Both the position numbers and the translations under genes were made by a program. A DNA stretch of 64,000 nt from Streptococcus mitis (lineage in GTDB: Bacteria > Bacillota > Bacilli > Lactobacillales > Streptococcaceae), in NCBI RefSeq assembly GCF_946190375.1, contig NZ_CAMIAF010000005.1, positions 46,720 through 110,719 of the forward strand. Reading direction: 5' to 3'. Shown here one piece after another: positions 36,659 to 45,361 of this stretch; positions within the stretch are counted from its first letter, which is position 1; each line of letters begins with the position of its first letter. Below the pieces are notes generated by a model that saw only the letters and a program-made list of their open reading frames with translations, made no database searches and was not told where the DNA came from.

Positions 36659-36937
36659 TTATTTTGCTCTTGAATATTCGAAATACCTTACAATGTTATT
36701 ATCAGATAGCTGGATTGTAAAATAAAAATAATGATACCGTCCATCCTTCGAATTCTCTCTATTGAGTTTAAAGTAGTTTTTCTGATTAATTACCATTGTT
36801 CTGAGGATGTCATCAATCAGAAAAGTTAATGGAACATCCATTGCAGAATACTTCTGGAAGTCTTCTGCAAATCGGATATAGCCTTCTGAAAAATAATCCA
36901 TCTGCAATTTATTCTCATAGAGTTCTTTTCTACTCAT
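36659..36937 (-). CDS. DUF5960-like protein of the second SOS cassette
   Basis: From the ATG at 36937, 92 residues that align with the protein at 2429-2722 over 70 residues (RKELYENKLQMDYFSEGYIRF). Here the tail is YFTIQLSDNNIVRYFEYSRAK and may be the original form. It is the only gene of this cassette that is fully open, while its neighbours are broken. Confidence 0.6.
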   Translation of the reverse strand: MSRKELYENKLQMDYFSEGYIRFAEDFQKYSAMDVPLTFLIDDILRTMVINQKNYFKLNRENSKDGRYHYFYFTIQLSDNNIVRYFEYSRAK

Positions 36938-37292
36938 AGCCAACCTCTTCTAATAGTTGAATGTCCAGGATGTCTTCCACTTTAATTAATCGGTATCCTT
37001 CATATGTTTTGACGGATACTTCTTTTGCTGAAATTTCTCTCACTTCGCCAATCAAAGTTACTTTTTGAGCTTTTTGTTTGACTGTAAAGCGACCTTTCAA
37101 ATGCCCAACATAGAGCTAAGAAAGTAACAATAGTTTTTCTGTTCTGTTCAAGTCGCTGGTTAAATCGACACGATATTTTTCTTCTCCTAGTGACGTGGTA
37201 TGTTCAGATAAAAAGAAGCCCATCCATTTTTGCATACCTGAGTATTGATATTCTCGGGCTGACTGATAGGGCAAGTAAGAACGATCAATCAT
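36930..37292 (-). pseudogene. YolD-like gene with a nonsense codon
   Basis: It aligns with the intact YolD-like gene at 2715-3077. The codon for Gln in LLSQLYVG has become TAG (37116-37118 on the plus strand, CTA). The rest of the frame is open and still overlaps the neighbouring genes in the same way as in the intact cassette. Confidence 0.85.
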
Positions 37293-38684
37293 TTTAAGCC
37301 ATCTAGTCCCCCAGCAGAATGACCTCCGATTAGTTTACTTCTAACAATGCTTCTTGATGCTGACTCAAGGACATTGGCTTTTAAGATTTCGGATGCTGTC
37401 AATCGCTGATTGGAGCCTTTCTTCTTTTTCTATTTTTTCAACATCATCAAATAAAGAAACTAGTCCAAACGATTCATCCACTAGACCTGAATAGTTGACG
37501 GCAAAGTTCCTTACGGCACCTGAACTGTATTTCTGATGAAATAACTGTAAAACCACATTAGTTAGCATGTCCGTATGATTAGTTGGTTCGATCTTTTTTT
37601 GTGTGTTGATTGATTTTTTATTTTCCTGTTTGGAATAGCCTACATGAATAGAGATAACAGTTGTTTTCTTACCTGTTCGTCTAAGACGAATAGCAACCTG
37701 CTCTGTCATCTCTCGAAGGACAATCTCGATATTCCGTTGCTTGACATAATCTCTCGATAAAACTTGGGAGTTACCTAATCCTGTGCTCTTTGGTTTATAT
37801 GGAGTGTTAACATTGCTTTCATCTACTCCATTTGCATAAAACCAGAGACGTAGCCCTACTACCCCTAAAGACTTTTTAAGTAAATCGGGATTGCTATTAG
37901 CAAGTTCCTTAATAGAAAAGATTCCCAAATCATTTAATCTCTTTTCCTTACGATGACCAATTCCCAAAAAATCTGTCATGTTACGAATTGCCCAAACCTT
38001 GCTTTCTACATCTTCATAAGACCAATTAGCACGCATGGTGGGCATTTTCTTAGCTTCGTTGTCCAAGGCTAGCTTAGCAAGCAAGGGATTACTATTTGAC
38101 ATACCAACAGTTGAGTAAATACCTGTCTTTCGCCAAATATCTTTTTGAATCTTAGCAGAGATCATATCCAACTTATCTTTTCGGGATATGGTCTGATTAC
38201 TAATAAAGTAGTTAAGAGAAGTTGTTAGGTCAATAAAGCCCTCATCAATCGAATAAGGGTATATTTCATTAGGGCTACCGTAGTCTTGAAACACTCGCTG
38301 TATTTCCATATTAACCTCAATGTACTTGTCCATTCGAGGTGGAACGATAAAGGTGGTCTTCGCCCATTCCTCAATATAGCGTACAAAGTCTGGATCCGTT
38401 GGAAGTCCCTGCTTTTTTGCGTTATAGTAAGAAAATTTTCTGGTTTTGACATCAAAGGGTAAATCATAAGCCCGACCAACATTCTTTTTCCCAAATACTT
38501 TCTTAGACATGGGTGATGATGCCTATATCAATCCAGCAGAATTATCCGCTCGACTCATCACACAGAGGGAGGTTTTAAGAGGATGAAGCCCTCGCTCCAC
38601 ACACTCCACGCTGGCATAGAAGGATTTCATATCAATAAAGGCAATATCACTAACAGGTTCTTTTGAATAGTCAATGATTCCCAT
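37289..38684 (-). pseudogene. UmuC/UvrX-like polymerase, broken copy
   Basis: It is similar to the intact polymerase at 3074-4489 over its whole length and starts at ATG 38684 (MGIIDYS). A TAG at 38523-38525 replaces a Leu codon near residue 54, and a deletion of about 23 nt near 37385 shifts the frame so that EQFGFTSL is lost and the protein ends NLKSQCP. Past that point the third frame still encodes the normal tail SKLIGGHSAGGLDGL. The catalytic motif YPYSIDEGFIDLT is present but the N-terminal domain is cut off. Confidence 0.9.
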
Positions 38685-38687
38685 AAC

Positions 38688-39062
38688 CTAGTCCTCTAGA
38701 GGCATAAAATTTCCGACAATTTTTCCGACAATGCGAGGATCATCGTCATAAGGAGCAAATTTGTCTTTGTATTTCTTGTTGATGGAAACAAGGCGTAAGC
38801 CGTCTTCTTCCAAGTAGACGCGCTTGATTACAGGATTGTTTTGCTCATAGGAAAAACTCGTCCCTAGTTTATCAATAACTGTCAAACCTTCAATTTTATG
38901 ATTTGAAAAGTGGTGACTAATGACTTGAATGTTATTCCCATGAATGCAATAATCAAAATAATAGTGAAAGTGATAGTTCAGGGTTGAAATTTCTTCTTCT
39001 TTTATATAGGGATAAAGGACTTGTTTTGTGATTTCACTTACTCTTGAATACAATTCATCCAA
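38688..39062 (-). CDS. Truncated or hybrid HdiR-like protein without helix-turn-helix
   Basis: A 124-residue protein with a TTG start, 8 nt after GGAGGTG. The last about 45 residues (VIKRVYLEEDGLRLVSINKKYKDKF...RIVGKIVGNFMPLED) match the end of the HdiR-like repressor, including the Lys of the YIKR motif. The DNA-binding domain and the catalytic Ser box SGDSMEP are missing. The first about 75 residues are unrelated and of unknown origin. It sits where the repressor of the second SOS cassette should be, behind the same promoter design. It may be a remnant or an expressed small protein. Confidence 0.6.
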   Translation of the reverse strand: MDELYSRVSEITKQVLYPYIKEEEISTLNYHFHYYFDYCIHGNNIQVISHHFSNHKIEGLTVIDKLGTSFSYEQNNPVIKRVYLEEDGLRLVSINKKYKDKFAPYDDDPRIVGKIVGNFMPLED

Positions 39063-39119
39063 CGAATAACACCTCCTTTAAGTCACAATGAACAAAACTA
39101 AACCTAATCGGTTTAGTTT

Positions 39120-39149
39120 ATTATATAAAAAAAGTAGACGATTGTCCAC
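39120..39149 (-). promoter_or_regulatory. Promoter/operator of the second SOS cassette
   Basis: On the minus strand, -35 TGGACA (39143-39148) and -10 TATAAT (39120-39125) are separated by 17 nt. The dyad GTAGAC-N4-GTCCAC (39134-39149) covers the -35 box, like the GTGAAC-N4-GTCTAC dyad at 5299-5314. The repressor from the intact cassette could bind here. Confidence 0.65.
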
Positions 39150-39163
39150 TTTTTTATATTATA

Positions 39164-40462
39164 TTATTTTATCGATTGCTTTTGAAAAAAATCTTTATCG
39201 TTTTGTATTGTACCTGTAAGAGATAAGAGAGAGAACATATATGAATAGTAAGTTCTACCATAGTTTAAATACCAAATTGGTCCATAATTTTTTACATGTA
39301 ATCCAATAAATTGAGCATCATAAAATTCTGAAGGGAAGTCCTCATCAAGAATATCAAGTTTTCTTCGGATATTTGTTATTAGGCTAATATCTCCTTCTTC
39401 TCCATCTTTTGGAGAAAAAAGTATAATAGATTTTTCCATTCCATTCATTGATTTTATTGAATTGATTTCCCATGAAACACCTTCTGTTTTCCCTGCTATG
39501 CTTACTATAAGATTTGCTCTATCTAGTAACTTATTTATTTCCTTCTTCCATTTATCCTCACCTTTGAAATCATCCAAAACATATGTTTTAGAAAAACCAT
39601 GGAATCGTTTGCCTCGATAGGTTTCATGAGGATTCCCAATTCCAACAACGAAACCTTGTCCTGAACCCTCTAATACCTTTGTTAATAATTGTGGAAACTG
39701 AATCCTTGGAAGTAAAAAGTAACGAAGGAAGCTTCCTCCTAAATATGAGGGACAATAAATAGAAGTATTATCTATAGAAAAAGAACGAAGATAAAGGATC
39801 ACTTTTTTATCTGAATTACTAATTTCCTCAAATGAATAGTCTTCATCATAAATTTCAAGTGCCAATTTAATAAAGTAGTCCTGAATTAGTGTTCCTAAAA
39901 CCAACATAAAATAAGATATCATCACTGAAATGAAACTATTTTCAAACAATAAATTCCTGCTTGAAAACAGATTAAAAAATGCAATGTATATAAGAACAAA
40001 AGAAAGAATACTACCTACATGTAACAAAATAGCTTGTCCTTGATATTTAAATCTTGTCCTATCAATTTTTAACGATGTTAGATTTTTATAAGTTTGTAAC
40101 GAGTATATCTCAACATACTTATAAGAAATTGCAAAAATACTTATAAGTGCTGTATAAACAACTAATAAAATCGTGCTGAAAGTAATAAAACACCCTATAC
40201 TAATAAGTAATACCCATAATATCGGTACTAGATAAACTACTTTAAATTTCACTTGAAAAAGGAGTTTATCGTCCTCATCAATATACCATGCACGAATTTT
40301 ATTAGGGTCAATTTCATCAATTTGTTTATAAAATTCTTCTTGTACGGTAGGAGCAAAACGCATAAAGAATTTTAAGAGTAGATATTTTATATAGTTTTTA
40401 TCCATTGCTATACAAATTATGTGAGTAAACGTTAAAACAACAAAGAAAACAATTATTTTCAT
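39164..40462 (-). CDS. Membrane protein with TIR/SLOG-like C-terminal domain
   Basis: A 432-residue protein. An N-terminal helix and then about four helices (roughly residues 68-115, 145-165 and 178-200) anchor it in the membrane. The cytoplasmic part (about 215-400) has the pattern KVILYLRSFSIDNT, then GQGFVVGIGNPHE, WKKEINKLLDRANLIVSIAGKTEGVSWEI, as in predicted TIR/SLOG-like nucleotide-binding domains of bacterial membrane proteins. The WEI Glu could be catalytic in a TIR-like NADase, which is inference. It is the last gene after the RyR-domain gene, 48 nt downstream, and probably its effector partner. Confidence 0.65.
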   Translation of the reverse strand: MKIIVFFVVLTFTHIICIAMDKNYIKYLLLKFFMRFAPTVQEEFYKQIDEIDPNKIRAWYIDEDDKLLFQVKFKVVYLVPILWVLLISIGCFITFSTILLVVYTALISIFAISYKYVEIYSLQTYKNLTSLKIDRTRFKYQGQAILLHVGSILSFVLIYIAFFNLFSSRNLLFENSFISVMISYFMLVLGTLIQDYFIKLALEIYDEDYSFEEISNSDKKVILYLRSFSIDNTSIYCPSYLGGSFLRYFLLPRIQFPQLLTKVLEGSGQGFVVGIGNPHETYRGKRFHGFSKTYVLDDFKGEDKWKKEINKLLDRANLIVSIAGKTEGVSWEINSIKSMNGMEKSIILFSPKDGEEGDISLITNIRRKLDILDEDFPSEFYDAQFIGLHVKNYGPIWYLNYGRTYYSYMFSLLSLTGTIQNDKDFFQKQSIK

Positions 40463-40510
40463 GCCTATTCCTCTATATTGACAACTCGAAATTTTATTCT
40501 AGAAAGAAGT

Positions 40511-42112
40511 TCAATTTAGATCCTTTTGCTTTTCAATTTCGGATAAATCATCAAAAGGTATCAATAAATGGTGGTGCTTCTTAAATTTATCTTTTTGTTT
40601 ATTATAAAGCCATCCTTCAGTTTTTAAATATATAGACCAACGGTTGTGCTCATTAATTAAATTTTGTGTATTTGGTATTTTATGGTCCTTATCGATATAA
40701 ACATGACCAATCATATATTTGTCCCCCAAAGCTCTTGACATGGATGAAAAATAATTATATTGATTGTTATAAAATGTTTGCTCAATAAATTTATCTTGAT
40801 ATTTCTTGTGAAGTTCAAGAGCTCTTTTTTCTAAATTAGAATTATAATGAACACTTAATAGAGAAACATCTATTAGATTATTTTTGAAGTTGGATATGTT
40901 TATATCATAAAGCAAAGGAGATGATAAAGTAAATGCTAGAATTAAATCAGATCTATGACTTTGTGTTAAATGATTTGCTAACTCTATATTAATAAAATCA
41001 TTAACATCCATAAAAATTGAACTTAAATCTTGAATATCTTTTATTGCTAAGTAAACTATACTTGACGATAACTCTGAAACTTTTTTAAACTCTATGGAAT
41101 AAGGTGTTTCATACTCTATAGGTTCAAAAATAGCTGGCATTTCGTATTTCAAACTATTTTCGAATTCATCTGATGAAGTAACAATAAGTAGCTCTAATTC
41201 ATGACTTACGATTTGTGACAGCCAAAGAAGTAATTTAACGATTTCCTTAGCTACATCTTTATTTCCAACCACAACTATTTTTCCTTTAGTATGAAATATA
41301 TTTTTAAGGTAGGTGTAATTCTCAAAGAAGTAATTATAAATGGTAGATCTAGAGCTATTGATTAATCTAACTTTTAGTTGTTCATCTATTCTTTGTTTTC
41401 TTTGTAAATAATTTTCTAATATATTTGCTGAGTCTTGTACAAATATGAAATCATTAGTAGTTTGCTCACCATATGATTCGATTAAATTAAGTGCTTTTTC
41501 AATCGAAGTAATATCTTTGTCTAAAAGATAATAATGGTTCTGATTTGCTCTTTTTAACTTTGAAGAAAGATAAGTTACATCTCTTGAGAAATTAAGTGCA
41601 GTGATATCTTGTAATGTATCATCTAATTTTACAGAGGTAAAAATAATTTTATAATTTTCATTAGTTTGCTTTAATTGATAAGCAAACTTCCTATGATTAT
41701 CACTTGTACCAGAAAAAATATAATTACAAGATTTATTGAAATAGCGTATTTTTAATACTGACAAAAATTGACTAAATAAAGAAAGTAGAAAAGACAAAGT
41801 AAAAAAAGAAGAACAACTGTATAGAAATACTATCCAAAAGTATAGATAGCTAGTATTAAAACTACTAGGAAGGTTGTCTATTAGAGCCTGAACATCTACT
41901 CCAAAAGAAAATAAATCTGTCAGTTTAAGTAGTGATAGAAGAAATTTACTGATAATTGTTAAAAAATCTGTATCAAAAGAGTAAGTAGGTAAGGTAATTA
42001 ACCAGAAGGCGGTTGAAAGACCTATAATAAAAACAGTTTTATTAAATTTTCTTGCGATAACCTGATATAAATTTATCGCAAAAAAAGAAATTATACTTAA
42101 ATATAGTACCAT
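40511..42112 (-). CDS. Membrane protein with Rossmann-type repeats and C-terminal RyR domain
   Basis: A 533-residue protein. Two to four N-terminal helices (about residues 1-45 and 85-120) are followed by two Rossmann-like TrkA_N-type units, one near CNYIFSGTSDN and one at GKIVVVGNKDVAKEIV. The last 46 residues (488-533) have the prokaryotic RyR layout EHNRWSIYLKTEGW...HHHLLIPFDDLSEIEKQKDLN. RyR domains in bacteria are linked to nucleotide-signalling and conflict systems. The ATG has GAGGGA 6 nt upstream. The gene lies 58 nt after an XRE regulator and before a TIR/SLOG-like protein. Confidence 0.75.
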   Translation of the reverse strand: MVLYLSIISFFAINLYQVIARKFNKTVFIIGLSTAFWLITLPTYSFDTDFLTIISKFLLSLLKLTDLFSFGVDVQALIDNLPSSFNTSYLYFWIVFLYSCSSFFTLSFLLSLFSQFLSVLKIRYFNKSCNYIFSGTSDNHRKFAYQLKQTNENYKIIFTSVKLDDTLQDITALNFSRDVTYLSSKLKRANQNHYYLLDKDITSIEKALNLIESYGEQTTNDFIFVQDSANILENYLQRKQRIDEQLKVRLINSSRSTIYNYFFENYTYLKNIFHTKGKIVVVGNKDVAKEIVKLLLWLSQIVSHELELLIVTSSDEFENSLKYEMPAIFEPIEYETPYSIEFKKVSELSSSIVYLAIKDIQDLSSIFMDVNDFINIELANHLTQSHRSDLILAFTLSSPLLYDINISNFKNNLIDVSLLSVHYNSNLEKRALELHKKYQDKFIEQTFYNNQYNYFSSMSRALGDKYMIGHVYIDKDHKIPNTQNLINEHNRWSIYLKTEGWLYNKQKDKFKKHHHLLIPFDDLSEIEKQKDLN

Positions 42113-42170
42113 ATTAGTCCCTCAAATCAATTAATAAGCTAAATTAATAAGAGCAAAATTAACTAAAAAG

Positions 42171-42518
42171 TTATTTAATGTCACTTACTTTAAAAGCTTT
42201 CTTCCGTTCTTCCATAAACTCAATCAACTCTTTTTTAAAGATTCTTTTTTCTTCATCAGTTAAGCCTTTTGAGTTCATACGGAAAAGCAATTCAATATTG
42301 TCTAATTCATCTGATTTTTCTTCTGAGTTTCCAACTAGGTAATCAACGGACACATTTAAAACTTGTGCAATTTTAACGAGATTTTCCTGTGTTGGTTTTT
42401 TTACTCCACGTTCCCATGAAGCGTAAGCAGGTTGCGAAATTCCTAGTTTTTCAGCCACTTCAACTTGAGTAAAGTTTGCCTTTTTTCTTAGTTCTTTTAA
42501 GCGTTCCGAAAATTCCAT
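42171..42518 (-). CDS. XRE-family transcriptional regulator
   Basis: A 115-residue Cro/CI-type regulator. The helix-turn-helix lies at about 6-60 (LRKKANFTQVEVAEKLGISQPAYASWERG), with a short acidic/basic tail. It resembles the DNA-binding half of HdiR-like proteins but has no peptidase domain. It precedes the membrane pair and may control it. Upstream lies a dyad-rich region with a strong rightward promoter, the pattern of an element switch. Confidence 0.88.
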   Translation of the reverse strand: MEFSERLKELRKKANFTQVEVAEKLGISQPAYASWERGVKKPTQENLVKIAQVLNVSVDYLVGNSEEKSDELDNIELLFRMNSKGLTDEEKRIFKKELIEFMEERKKAFKVSDIK

Positions 42519-42560
42519 TTTTAAGCCTCTAAAAAATTTTAAAATTTTTTCAAAAACCTC

Positions 42561-42608
42561 TTGACAAATATAACTATCGGTTATATAATATAAATATAGC
42601 TGATAGTT
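42561..42608 (+). promoter_or_regulatory. Strong promoter with dyads facing right, next to the XRE gene
   Basis: On the plus strand, TTGACA (42561-42566) and TATAAT (42584-42589) are exactly 17 nt apart. ATAACTATCGGTTAT (42571-42585) and the outer pair AACTATCGG / CTGATAGTT (42572-42580 and 42600-42608) are likely operators. On the other strand TTGTCA (42562-42567) could be the -35 of the XRE gene, so the two promoters share bases. Confidence 0.65.
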
Positions 42609-42795
42609 ATATCGGTTTTAAAAATAATAATGCTAACTTTTAGCATCATGGTTTTTGAAAATTAAATAAAAATTGCGTCTGACAACCAGAAGATTGATTG
42701 CCAAAACTACACTAAATTTCGTACCTTTATTGTAAACGTTTTAGAAAGAAAAGTCAAGTCTGTTAGATGGTTGAAGTGAAGATTTAAAACATTTT

Positions 42796-43065
42796 TTGTG
42801 GACTTCCACGCATTTCGGACTTTCGCACTTTTCCGAATAGTAAAGTGAACTGGCTTCGCCAAAGGGAGTAAGAGAATCTTAAGGGTATGACAATGACTAC
42901 CTGATGAGATTGGCTGGGCAAGCGATGGTAATTGATACAATGCACCTTGCAAAACGTTGCCACCGTGAAGGAGGAATCCTTCGACCAAATAATTTTTCTC
43001 TACTGCTGTCTATCTAATTTACTAGATAGATCTACTCTAGCTACTAAGTCCATTTTCTTAGTAGC
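42796..43065. other. Hairpin-rich non-coding region, possible replication/transfer or leader region
   Basis: Several inverted repeats lie close together: GTGGACTTCCAC (about 42798), CGGACTTTCGCACTTTTCCG (about 42817), GAAGGAGGAATCCTTC (about 42968), CTATCTAATTTACTAGATAG (43010-43029), and a terminator GCTACTAAG / CTTAGTAGC with a T-run (43040-43070). No gene is convincing between 42519 and 43187. Regions of this kind in streptococcal mobile elements hold an origin or leader RNA. Confidence 0.4.
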
Positions 43066-43087
43066 TTTTTACTTTTACAATAAAGGA

Positions 43088-43098
43088 GAACATATGAC
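43088..43098. repeat. Target-site duplication, left copy
   Basis: GAACATATGAC, repeated exactly at 44608-44618 on the other side of the IS4-type element. The copy contains an ATG with AAAGGA upstream, so the insertion hit a gene start. Confidence 0.75.
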
Positions 43099-43099
43099 C

Positions 43100-44607
43100 A
43101 ATGTCATTAAGTTAAGAAATTCAAAAACAATTCTGTATTTGGGTTTCTTTTTTATGTGATAAACTTATAGTTAAGGAGGGATTTTCCATGATAAAACAAA
43201 TAAAAGCCCACTTGAATAAGAGTATTCAAAGTATCATTAGTCAAAAAGTTGAGTTCGTCAAACAAGATGAACAGGCCTTTACTAGTAAAAGAAGTTTATC
43301 ACTAGAAACTATGATTCGTACCATTCTGGGAATGGGAGGGAAATCATTGTCAAAAGAATTACTAGATGCCAAACTGACAGTTTCAAATTCAGCCTTTGTT
43401 CAAAGACGCTATCAGATAAAACCTGAAGCGTTCTATGCCCTATTTAAAGAATTTACAGCACCTATTCCACTTAATACTGATTTTCCAATATTCGCTGCAG
43501 ATGGGAGTGATATCTGTATTCCTCGAAATCCCATGGATACAGAAACCTCTATCCAAACCCAAAAGGATGTTAAATCCTATAATCTCATACACATAAATGC
43601 CCTATACGACTTGACGACTGGAGTGTATCGAGATGTTTCTATTCAAGACAAACATGCACAACATGAGCGCTTAGATCTGATTCAGATGATGGAGGCTTCT
43701 CCCTTTCGAGAAAGCTCTTGTTATTATGGATAGAGGTTATGAAAGTTACAATCTTATGGCTCATTTTCAAGAAAAAGGTTGGCTTTATATCATCCGTATT
43801 CGAGATGGAAAACAATCCATGCGTTCCTCCTTCAACTTGCCAAATACAGAGTGTTTTGATCAAACATTTTCTCTAACATTATCACGAAAGCAAACCAATC
43901 AGCTCAAAAAACTTTATCTCAACTGTCCCAATGACTATCATTTTATTCCACACAATTCTACTTTTGATTTTCTTCCAGAAACAAGTCGAAAACATGACCC
44001 TGTTGAACTATACCAACTTCCTTTTCGTATGGTGCGTTTAGAAGTGGAAGAAGGAAAATACGAAACTTTAGTGACAAATACAGACTATTCAATCCAAGAA
44101 TTAAAAAATCTCTACGCCAGCAGATGGGGCATAGAGACTAGTTTTCGTGACCTGAAATACAGTGTTGGCTTGGTCAATTTTCATGCAAAAAAGAAGGAAG
44201 GGATTCTCCAAGAAATCTTTGCTCGCTTTACAAATTTTAACTTTTGTCGTTGGGTAATCTCGCAAGTTGCCATCGACAGTAGTCGTAAGAAACAAAGATA
44301 TAAAGTGTGTTTCTCAGATGCGGCTTATGCCTGCCGTTTGTTTTTTAACTGTTCCCTTTCTTCTCTCCAGTTGAAAAACTACCTCAAGAAACAGTTATCT
44401 ATTATTCGATCGAATCGAAAATATCAAAGAAAGATAAAAACCCAATCGGTAGTTGATTTCATCTATAGAGTAACATAAATCTCAAAAAATAGGGTGAAAA
44501 AACCTTTATTTGTCATGCAAAAAAATAGAAGATAGGATAGAGAATCACTTTGATGTTCTCAATCCTATCTCCTATTTAAAGAGTTAGATCACTAACTTAA
44601 TGACATT
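43100..44607 (+). mobile_element. IS4-family (IS231-like) insertion sequence
   Basis: About 1508 bp with terminal inverted repeats AATGTCATTAAGTTA (43100-43114) and TAACTTAATGACATT (44593-44607). An 11-bp duplication flanks it, in the 10-12 bp range usual for the IS231 group. The transposase is frameshifted. The well-preserved ends and duplication indicate a fairly recent insertion. Confidence 0.85.
43188..44478 (+). pseudogene. IS4-family transposase, frameshifted
   Basis: Two overlapping frames. The first (43188-43733) carries the first catalytic Asp in AADGSDICIPR. The second (43726-44478) carries the second Asp in VIMDRGYES and the IS4 signature Y-x2-R-x3-E-x6-K in YASRWGIETSFRDLK. The shift lies just before 43726, near CCCTTTCGAGAAAGC. 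AAGGAGGG precedes the ATG. Together they would give a DDE transposase of about 430 residues. Confidence 0.9.
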
Positions 44608-44618
44608 GAACATATGAC
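44608..44618. repeat. Target-site duplication, right copy
   Basis: GAACATATGAC, identical to 43088-43098. Confidence 0.75.
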
Positions 44619-44638
44619 TAACTTTTTTCGCACAACAA

Positions 44639-44860
44639 TGTGAACGAATCTATAAAAACTACATTTTCACCTATGATATCTTTTCCTCATCAGAACAACT
44701 CCAGGGGCAACTCTATCATCAAGCCCAAAAGGATTTAGATAAACTTGCCAATCAATCACTTCTTACTGGCTTTGCTCAAGGTGAAGTACAATTTTACACA
44801 AGAATGTTTAAACGAAAACTTTTTACTCATTACTACTCAAGAGTGAAGCAACTAGCTTAA
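44639..44860 (+). pseudogene. C-terminal remnant of an element gene
   Basis: A 73-codon open end (CERIYKNYIFTYDIFSSSEQ...[12 protein letters not shown], stop at 44858-44860). Removing the IS would rejoin the AAAGGAGAACATATGAC start to ACTTTTTTCGCACAAC, but in another frame, so the gene was already reduced before or after the insertion. The family is not recognised. It could be a replication or mobilisation protein. Confidence 0.45.
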
Positions 44861-44894
44861 CTCTTTTTATTTTACACTCAGAAAGGAAATATCT

Positions 44895-45191
44895 ATGATC
44901 CCAGAAACACTTGTTATGCTACCAGAATTTATCGGCACTGCTTACTACGAAAAATTGGGCAATGCACCACGCTATGTCTTCGGAAAAGAAGGCAAATACC
45001 AACGCCACGTGCTAAACAATGAACAACACGGATCCTTCCACGTAATCACACCTGCTTCTACCACAGTCTTCCCAGAAGATGCTCTTGTAAAAGTGATTAA
45101 CCCTGTCTTCCTATCAGATACTTCGCTTAATGGAAATTCTGTCACACCTGCATTCAACGTTTTTGCTGAGAAGCTAGTACTCAAGAAATAA
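44895..45191 (+). CDS. Small mobile-element protein, unknown function
   Basis: A 98-residue protein from ATG 44895 with AAAGGA about 9 nt upstream. It begins [22 protein letters not shown] and has a beta-rich middle. It resembles the small DUF961/YdcP-type proteins of streptococcal ICEs, but I cannot confirm this. It lies between two remnants of element genes. Confidence 0.55.
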   Translation: MIPETLVMLPEFIGTAYYEKLGNAPRYVFGKEGKYQRHVLNNEQHGSFHVITPASTTVFPEDALVKVINPVFLSDTSLNGNSVTPAFNVFAEKLVLKK

Positions 45192-45211
45192 TAAAATAAA
45201 GGAGAAAATAA

Positions 45212-45245
45212 AATGGCTAAAACTGGATTAAACTATGGAATCTAT
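45212..45245 (+). pseudogene. Start of an element gene, truncated (MAKTGLNYGI)
   Basis: ATG 45212 with AAAGGAG at 45200-45206. After about ten codons the sequence changes into the integrase remnant. A fusion of two element ends by deletion is the simplest reading. Confidence 0.5.
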
Positions 45246-45361
45246 GAAGCACTAACGCACTAACACACAGTGACACAGGTACAACACAGATTTATGTCAA
45301 TACTTCTAACGTTGTTCCCATGACCGTTGGTGAATTTGCTTTAAAGTCTCTAAAACAATAA
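45246..45361 (+). pseudogene. Tyrosine integrase, extreme C-terminus, with an 8-nt tandem duplication
   Basis: It encodes EALTH then, after a shift, LTHSDTGTTQIYVNTSNVVPM to a stop at 45359-45361, the same ending as the fragment at 19326-19735, with the catalytic His and Tyr. GCACTAAC is repeated in tandem at 45249-45264 and causes the shift. Removing one copy gives EALTHSD. Confidence 0.75.
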
